Assembly: GCA_024278035.1 (NCBI GenBank) | Contig: JAJRUA010000052.1 | Location: forward strand, 1-6,225 | Length of the DNA: 6,225 nucleotides | Direction: 5' to 3' | Source of the DNA: Planctomycetota bacterium | GTDB taxonomy: Bacteria; Planctomycetota; Planctomycetia; Pirellulales; Lacipirellulaceae | In this document: one piece after another, positions 3,301 to 6,225 of the stretch | Position numbering within the stretch: position 1 is the first letter of the stretch | Layout: every line of letters starts with the position of its first letter | Translations under genes and position numbers: made by a program | Notes under the pieces: generated by a model | The model's input: only the letters and a program-made list of their open reading frames with translations | Told to the model about the DNA's origin: nothing | Databases searched by the model: none

Positions 3301-6225
3301 CCGGGGCGAGGGATACGAAGCTGATGAGGTTTTCCTGTTGGAATTGTCAAATGACTTGCATCGACAGCGACGGTATTCCGTGAATCAACATCTGCGGCAA
3401 GTCGCCCGGCCAACCGTTCACCGTCGCAAAACGCGATTTGGTTCTCCGTATCCCCTGCTGCGGCAGCTAGGACTTCGTCGAATAGGGCATCGGCGCCAGC
3501 ATCGGCATCAATATCCACCAAACGGACCCGTAATTCGGGATGCTCCATCGCAGCAACACGGCCAAGACCAACGACCGCTGCCTGCGTGGGCGAAGCTTGT
3601 GCCCCGCGGGTTATGAGCAGCGTCCCAGCGGTGCTCGCCAGTCCGCGCCGGCCCGCTTGTTGCACCAGTCGCATCGCGCTGCCAACGCCAATGCGCTCGG
3701 CTTCGGCCCAAGCTGCCTCGGCATCCTTTTCCGAAGAGAGATCGACTCCGTCGAGTGACCAAAGGTGGATTATCGCTGCCAGAGGTTCCGTCGGGTTGGA
3801 GGTGACGACTTGCAGGAGTTTGGCATAGTGTTCCACGTCGGCGGGATCGATTCGTACTTCGGTACGATTTTTGTCTACCGAAAGGGCGAACGCTTCACCC
3901 GGACGGACCAGGACGCACGAACGGCCCGCGGCTTCAATGCGCTGGGCCAACTGATCGGCGATGCCCGTCCTGTCAGCGAAGAGAAGCCACGCCCCTTGGG
4001 GCACTGTTTTGTTGGTAGCCGAATCGTTTGCAACCGAATCGCTTGCAACGGAGTCGCTTGCAATTGGGGGCGTCTTTCGCCATTCGATTTGGTAAAGCCA
4101 CTCGGCGGGATCGACTTCAGCCGTTGTGATTCCTGCGCCAAACCTTTGAACACACACTCCCAAAAGTGCCGCAATCGGACGACCATCCGCATGGGTGAGA
4201 AAGGCGTCGCTCACGACCGATTCGGGGCTCGTCTCGTCGGAATCGGGGGCCGGCGAGCGCCGCACAGCGTAGGCGAACAGGGGTTCGCCCGTCGGCACCG
4301 GTTCGTAAAGCCGCACCGATTCAACACGGATCGGCACGTAGGTATGGGGACTATAAGAGCCATCCGCTTCAAGCGGCGTCGTGCACGCGATCGTCTGCAT
4401 CAGGGCGTCGCCCATCACCGGGTGCAATTGGTAGCGGCCCAGTTCTTTGCGGACACTTTCAATCGGCTCAATCGTGGCTACCGCGTCGTAAGCCGATCGC
4501 TCGATGTGTCCTAAAACACGAAACGCGGGGCGGTACTCTAAGCCCCGATCGGCAATTTCACGGTAAAAATCCTCGTGCGATTTTGTGTCGATAGCCCGAC
4601 CACGACACGCGGCGAGATCAACCGGCAAGGGCGATTCCTCCGCACCGCCAAGGACGAGTTGCGCCGAGGCATGGGCCGTCCAAGCGCCGGCGGCAACCGT
4701 GGTGGCACCAACGGCGGCGCCGGCCAAGCTATGCATCTCGATTGTTTGGCGACCGGCGGATTCGGGGGCGATCGTCGTTTGCACGCGTCGTCGGGTTCCT
4801 TCGGCAAGGAACATCGCTTGTTCGATGCGAACCTTATCAACTCGCAACGGTTGGAAACTGCCCTCGCGTCCAGCTAAAGCGGACAGGGCTTGTTCCAGGT
4901 ACATTGCCCCGGGGGCAACGACCGATCCTTGCACGCAATGGTCGGCCAAGTAGGCAGGCGTGTCGGGCGAAAGCCCCACTTCGTGGACCATCGTTGAGCC
5001 AACGACCGGCAGCCGCCTCCCCAGCACGGGCGAGCCGTCGGCTCCGGCCGTAGCAATTCCTAGATGGTCCGCTCCGCTCGCTCCGCCGGAGAGATTTTCG
5101 TACCAACAACGCGAACGCTGGAACGGATAGGTGGGCAAGTCGATTCGCTGGTTCTTTTTTGATTCCCCTTGCCGCCAGTCGATTCTTGCCCCAGCCGTAT
5201 AGCAAGCGGCAACACTGTCGGCGATCGTAAGCCCTTCCGATTTTCCTTCACGGAGCGAGGGCAACCAGAGTGGCGAGATTTTTGTCCCCTCCGCATCGGT
5301 TACGTCGGGATCACAACGGCGGGCCATGCCAAGCAGAACCGGCGCGGGCCCCGTTTCGATCCACAGCTTGATTCCCTCGGCCGCCACCGTGGCCACGCCA
5401 TCGGCAAACCGCACCGTTCCGCGCAAATGGTCTCGCCAATAACGAGCGGAGAACGGCTGCTCTGAAGTTGCCGACATCAATTGGCCCGTCACATTCGATG
5501 CGACGGGTATCTTTGGGCGTGCGTAGTCAAACTGCTCAGCAAACCGCTCGAACTCCTCTAGCACGGGGTCCATCAAGGGCGAATGAAACGCATGGGAGAC
5601 CGTGAGTCGACTCCCCTTCACCCCTTGGGCCTCAAACTGGTCGTACGCCGCATCCACCGCCGCCGCTTCTCCTGAGAGAATGGTGAGCGCCGGTCCGTTG
5701 GCCGCAGCAATCGAGAGGCGATCTTCTTGCCCTGCAATGGCCCGGCGCACCTCGCTTTCCGGTAAAAATAGCACCACCATTTTCCCGTGGCCCGGGGCGT
5801 TGTGCATCAAACGGGCCCGCTCAGTGACGAGCAAAGCAGCCTCTTCGACGCCCAGCACTCCGGCCACGACGGCGGCGGCGTATTCGCCGATGCTATGCCC
5901 GAGCAAAACGTCAGGCGTCATGCCCCACGATCGCCACAGTTCGGCCAGTGCGTACTCAACGGCAAACAGGGCGGGCTGTGTGTAGCGAGTTTCATGAACG
6001 CGGTGGTCCGATTCGTCTTTGGGGAAAAGGACTTCGAGCAACGGCGTTTCGAGCACATCGTCGAGCGCCGAGGCAACACGGTCTACCGCCGACCGAAACA
6101 CGGCTTGCGATTCGTAGAGGTCACGTCCCATGCCCGGCCGCTGGGCCCCCTGGCCCGTGAACAGCCATACGCTCTTAGGGCGTACGAGGCCGCTCGCCTT
6201 TCCGGAGAAGATGCCGGGGCCCTTC
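336..6225 (-). CDS. Type I polyketide synthase, fully reducing terminal module AT-DH-ER-KR-ACP-TE (partial, N-terminus outside window)
   Basis: A single open frame on the minus strand runs from the right edge to a TAG stop at 336-338. Residue numbers here count from the Met codon at 6129-6131. That Met is not the start: the 31 preceding in-frame codons are open and encode SVWLFTGQGAQRPG, the usual first strand of an AT domain, so the protein continues upstream. Domains in order: AT (to about 294), AT-DH linker with LPTYPFQRSRCWY (332-344), DH (368-665), structural KR half (676-925), ER (936-1258), KR (1284-1530), ACP (1565-1645) and TE (1660-1931). All visible catalytic motifs are intact, so the module should add malonyl units, reduce them completely and hydrolyse or cyclise the finished chain off the ACP. 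A KS domain is expected upstream by family rule. The C-terminal TE marks the end of the assembly line, or of an iterative synthase like animal fatty acid synthase. The enzyme is presumably cytosolic; no membrane segment or signal is seen. The final product cannot be read from this fragment. Confidence 0.96.
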   Translation of the reverse strand, partial: KGPGIFSGKASGLVRPKSVWLFTGQGAQRPGMGRDLYESQAVFRSAVDRVASALDDVLETPLLEVLFPKDESDHRVHETRYTQPALFAVEYALAELWRSWGMTPDVLLGHSIGEYAAAVVAGVLGVEEAALLVTERARLMHNAPGHGKMVVLFLPESEVRRAIAGQEDRLSIAAANGPALTILSGEAAAVDAAYDQFEAQGVKGSRLTVSHAFHSPLMDPVLEEFERFAEQFDYARPKIPVASNVTGQLMSATSEQPFSARYWRDHLRGTVRFADGVATVAAEGIKLWIETGPAPVLLGMARRCDPDVTDAEGTKISPLWLPSLREGKSEGLTIADSVAACYTAGARIDWRQGESKKNQRIDLPTYPFQRSRCWYENLSGGASGADHLGIATAGADGSPVLGRRLPVVGSTMVHEVGLSPDTPAYLADHCVQGSVVAPGAMYLEQALSALAGREGSFQPLRVDKVRIEQAMFLAEGTRRRVQTTIAPESAGRQTIEMHSLAGAAVGATTVAAGAWTAHASAQLVLGGAEESPLPVDLAACRGRAIDTKSHEDFYREIADRGLEYRPAFRVLGHIERSAYDAVATIEPIESVRKELGRYQLHPVMGDALMQTIACTTPLEADGSYSPHTYVPIRVESVRLYEPVPTGEPLFAYAVRRSPAPDSDETSPESVVSDAFLTHADGRPIAALLGVCVQRFGAGITTAEVDPAEWLYQIEWRKTPPIASDSVASDSVANDSATNKTVPQGAWLLFADRTGIADQLAQRIEAAGRSCVLVRPGEAFALSVDKNRTEVRIDPADVEHYAKLLQVVTSNPTEPLAAIIHLWSLDGVDLSSEKDAEAAWAEAERIGVGSAMRLVQQAGRRGLASTAGTLLITRGAQASPTQAAVVGLGRVAAMEHPELRVRLVDIDADAGADALFDEVLAAAAGDTENQIAFCDGERLAGRLAADVDSRNTVAVDASHLTIPTGKPHQLRIPRPGSFENLRYEPFERVAPGPGEVEIKIRAAGLNFSDVLKALGLYPGLEDGIVPLGIEASGVVAAVGEGVDRFAPGDEVFGVAPYAFASHTASFDYTLAHKPTGLTHEEACTIPVTFLTAYHALVRLGGLAKGERVLIHAGAGGVGLAAIQIAQHAGAEVFATAGSDEKREFLRELGVAHVMNSRTLDFVEEIRQATGREGVDMVLNSLPGEAISASLGLLKAYGRFLEIGKIDIYQDRKIGLLPFQDNLSYHAIDLDRVMHQRPEYVQGLFAEVMEHFERGDYKPLRFTPFTSEEAAAAFRYMSQRKNIGKVIVSKCEPGRPRPRARSRPHSQPRPQRGAIHPDAAYLITGGLGGLGRRVAEWLVQQGAGGIALLSRRQADSTTEQELEALRQSGTQVVCLQGDVTDAASFRTALQSLPDNFPKLRGVIHAAGVLDDGLLVDLHAERLNRVLKPKTVGAWNLHVATLDSTLPFAAEGVDLFVLFSSVAAVLGSPGQANYAAANAALDALAHLRHSQGLAATSINWGPFSSEGMAAGGGMAAGDNEAAVHQKGMQLLDADKALDLMGKLTGEVTQATIMAARWDAMSRLLAGRQFPLLEDWLVEGAGAAGGEVDSALRARLVAADPAERRKELQQIVCKDLARVMSVEPEQIDIEQPLSALGLDSLMALELKNQLEAKLAFTLPMAKLLEGPSVVGLAEAVAEILARDTGDSSGPVQWTPLLTLREGEADREPLFLAPALGGDVRCYQEMIERLTTDRPIVAFRPRGLDDDALPHDAMGPMTQDYAAAIRERQPTGPYHLAGWSTGGVTAYALAERLEAAGDEVALLALFDPPSPESFRGVDTEDDAKFLAATVNFAGGFTGLDFTIDVEELDRLPPEERFPRALAEAKRAGMFNDQVDAAYVHRLVVVGEGLVRAARDYEPRPLRGSVHFFVPDTSGALDPHAVAKRPSIEIWREGVRKPMTFHPSPGNHFTMMDSEGAEAIARVLNDLL
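339..1154 (-). other. C-terminal type I thioesterase (TE) domain, alpha/beta hydrolase
   Basis: This domain releases the finished chain by hydrolysis or macrocyclisation. The start shows PLFLAPALGGDVRCYQEM (1673-1690), the usual LFxxPxxGG oxyanion-region strand, then DRPIVAFRPRGLDD. The nucleophile is Ser1744 in GWSTGG (codon 900-902), Asp1771 in LALFDPPSP is the probable triad acid, and His1911 in SPGNHFTMM (codon 399-401) the triad base. The lid insertion spans roughly residues 1780-1845 (ESFRGVDTEDD... to VDAAYVHR). Length, about 270 residues, is normal. The sequence looks closest in type to the GWSxGG thioesterases found at the end of PKS and NRPS proteins. Hydrolysis against cyclisation cannot be told from sequence here. 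Confidence 0.94.
1197..1439 (-). other. Acyl carrier protein (ACP) domain
   Basis: This is the carrier for the growing chain. The phosphopantetheine attachment Ser is Ser1605 in LGLDSLMALELKNQL (codon 1317-1319), a textbook GxDS motif at the start of helix 2. Upstream RRKELQQIVCKDLARVM (1569-1585) forms helix 1 and IDIEQPLSA (1592-1600) the loop before the motif; downstream FTLPMAKLLEGPSVVGLAEAV makes the end of the four-helix fold. There is a single ACP, directly followed by the thioesterase after a short linker (ARDTGDSSGPVQW). It must be converted to the holo form by a phosphopantetheinyl transferase encoded elsewhere. Confidence 0.95.
1542..2282 (-). other. PKS ketoreductase (KR) domain, catalytic half, B-type
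   Basis: This domain reduces the beta-keto group with NADPH. The cofactor loop is TGGLGGLG (1291-1298), followed by ALLSRRQ (1314-1320). The catalytic residues are visible: Lys1396 in LKPKTVGAWNL, Ser1427 in FVLFSSVAAVLG, Tyr1440 (codon 1812-1814) and Asn1444 in ANYAAAN. HAAGVLDDG (1371-1379) carries the LDD motif of B-type ketoreductases, which predicts a D-configured (3R) hydroxyl intermediate, consistent with use by the following dehydration. SINWGPF (1463-1469) is the usual late strand. Two small oddities are extra residues between the Lys and Ser motifs (around 1405-1418, STLPFAAEG) and a doubled GMAAG at 1473-1483. Confidence 0.92.
1683..1715 (-). repeat. Duplicated GMAAG pentapeptide in KR
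   Basis: Residues 1473-1483 read GMAAG-G-GMAAG. The family normally has one GM-A element after WGPF/W. The two copies use different codons for the alanines (GCC GCC against GCA GCA), so the duplication is not very recent or the match is partly chance. It lies in the flexible lid region of the KR near the active site, where length variation is common. Confidence 0.55.
2295..2354 (-). other. Pro/Arg-rich low-complexity linker between ER and KR
   Basis: Residues 1260-1279 are almost only Pro, Arg, Ser, Gln, Gly, Ala and His, with alternating RPRPRAR and QPRPQR stretches. The underlying plus-strand DNA is a degenerate run of GGGTCGGGGC / GAGGGCGGGACCGGG type. In most PKSs the ER-KR junction is short and not so basic. 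The stretch probably forms an extended spacer; whether its strong positive charge matters is unknown. The frame stays open through it and the KR begins normally after it (AAYLITGGLGGLG), so it is not a frameshift artefact at the level visible here. Confidence 0.75.
2358..3326 (-). other. PKS enoylreductase (ER) domain
   Basis: This domain, a member of the medium-chain dehydrogenase/reductase superfamily, reduces the enoyl-ACP to the saturated acyl-ACP with NADPH. It begins near residue 936 (HQLRIPRPGSFENLRYEPF). The substrate-side element is AAGLNFSDVLKALGLYPG (970-987), followed by IEASGVVAAVG (997-1007) and GDEVFG (1016-1021). The NADPH-binding loop is HAGAGGVGLAAIQIA (1079-1093). The downstream family elements LNSLPGEAISASLGLL (1146-1161), GRFLEIGKIDI (1165-1175) and the C-terminal IGKVIVS (1250-1256) are all present. 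No zinc-binding motif is seen, as usual for PKS ERs. An intact ER in the terminal module means the last extension, or every cycle if iterative, ends fully saturated. Confidence 0.93.
3357..4106 (-). other. Structural (non-catalytic) KR subdomain before ER
   Basis: In fully reducing PKS modules the ketoreductase is split: a truncated Rossmann half that no longer binds cofactor precedes the ER and supports the catalytic half after it. Residues about 676-925 show this. The typical first strand is EWLYQIEW (677-684), and later come TRGAQA (841-846), VVGLGRVAAMEHPELRVRLVDID (853-875), all standard for the structural half. There is no glycine-rich TGGxGxLG loop and no catalytic Tyr here, as expected. 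There is also no room or motif for a methyltransferase between DH and this segment. A short Ser/Asp/Val/Ala repeat (residues 691-705) lies just after the first strand. Confidence 0.85.
4021..4065 (-). repeat. Three tandem 15-base units in a PKS interdomain linker
   Basis: Three adjacent 15-base units, GAATCGTTTGCAACC (4021-4035), GAATCGCTTGCAACG (4036-4050) and GAGTCGCTTGCAATT (4051-4065) on the plus strand, differ at only a few positions. A more decayed fourth unit may precede them around 4011-4020 (GTTGGTAGCC against GTTTGCAACC). On the coding strand they encode a repeating five-residue pattern, ASDSV-ASDSV-ANDSA (691-705). A multiple-of-three unit keeps the frame, so copy-number change would only alter linker length. 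The repeat sits in a flexible region after the first strand of the structural KR half and probably arose by slippage. Confidence 0.85.
4137..5030 (-). other. PKS dehydratase (DH) domain, double hotdog fold
   Basis: This domain removes water from the beta-hydroxyacyl-ACP to give the enoyl intermediate. The first hotdog carries HCVQGSVVAP (His398, Gly402, Pro407), an exact HxxxGxxxxP motif with the catalytic His (codon 4938-4940). The second hotdog carries HPVMGDALMQ (570-579), matching the HPxxxDxxxQ pattern with catalytic Asp575 and Gln579. The conserved GxxYxPxF element appears as GLEYRPAF (530-537). About 300 residues separate the ends, normal for a PKS DH. All three motifs are intact, so the domain should be active. 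The second motif has Gly574 where Leu is common just before the catalytic Asp, a minor variation. Confidence 0.9.
5250..6170 (-). other. PKS acyltransferase (AT) domain, predicted malonyl-CoA specific
   Basis: This domain transfers the extender unit from CoA to the ACP. It opens with VWLFTGQGAQ just before residue 1. The nucleophile is Ser80 in GHSIGEY (codon at 5892-5894), the substrate-carboxylate Arg is probably Arg105 in TERARLMH, and the catalytic His is His183 in HAFHS. HAFH, rather than YASH, together with GHSIG is the established signature of malonyl-CoA selectivity, so unbranched two-carbon extension is predicted. The C-terminal part includes VASNVTG (210-216) and YWRDHLRGTVRFADGV (231-246), both usual for the family. 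The following linker ends with LPTYPFQRSRCWY at about 5100-5138, the standard boundary before the next domain. No residue seems missing; this is a cis-AT. Confidence 0.93.

Noticed and set aside
3357..4106. Possible methyltransferase or second active ketoreductase between DH and ER
   Set aside because: No SAM-binding motif and no glycine-rich cofactor loop or catalytic Tyr are present; the motifs match the structural half of the split KR.
3765..4514. A 249-codon plus-strand open frame opposite the DH and structural KR region
   Set aside because: Its translation is rich in Arg, His, Gly and Cys with no domain, as expected for the reverse of a GC-rich gene, and it is fully covered by the conserved PKS frame.

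Overview
The window looks like part of a planctomycete genome carrying the end of a large type I polyketide synthase (PKS) gene. The taxon guess rests mainly on a short partial gene at the left edge. It encodes the C-terminus of a DUF1559-type, prepilin-like protein with the H-X9-DG motif, a family strongly expanded in Planctomycetes. The GC-rich codon use of the PKS is compatible but not diagnostic.

Layout: (1) bases 1-203, plus strand, are the last 66 codons of the DUF1559/H-X9-DG protein. (2) Bases 204-335 are a 132-base spacer between two converging genes. It holds an imperfect hairpin (218-257) that may be a terminator or a relic of a dispersed repeat, and no convincing gene. (3) Bases 336-6225, minus strand, are one uninterrupted reading frame that runs off the right edge. 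The first in-frame Met in the window (6131) is not the real start: the 31 codons before it are open and encode the beginning of the acyltransferase (AT) domain, including FTGQGAQ.

The PKS part visible here has the order AT - DH - structural half of KR - ER - KR - ACP - TE, ending in a stop at 336-338. A ketosynthase (KS) is expected just upstream, outside the window. Every catalytic motif I could check is intact: AT GHSIG and HAFH, DH HxxxGxxxxP and DxxxQ, the ER and KR nucleotide-binding loops, KR Lys/Ser/Tyr/Asn, the ACP Ser, and the TE Ser/Asp/His. The module should therefore load malonyl units, reduce each beta-keto group fully to a methylene, and release the chain through the thioesterase. 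This is the same domain order as animal fatty acid synthase without the pseudo-methyltransferase. The likely product is a saturated acyl or polyketide chain, used iteratively or as the last module of an assembly line; the window cannot decide which.

Unusual points are modest: a 15-base tandem repeat in the linker before ER, a Pro/Arg-rich ER-KR linker, a duplicated GMAAG in the KR, and the intergenic hairpin. I see no clearly new biological system, no RNA gene, no CRISPR array and no intact mobile element.
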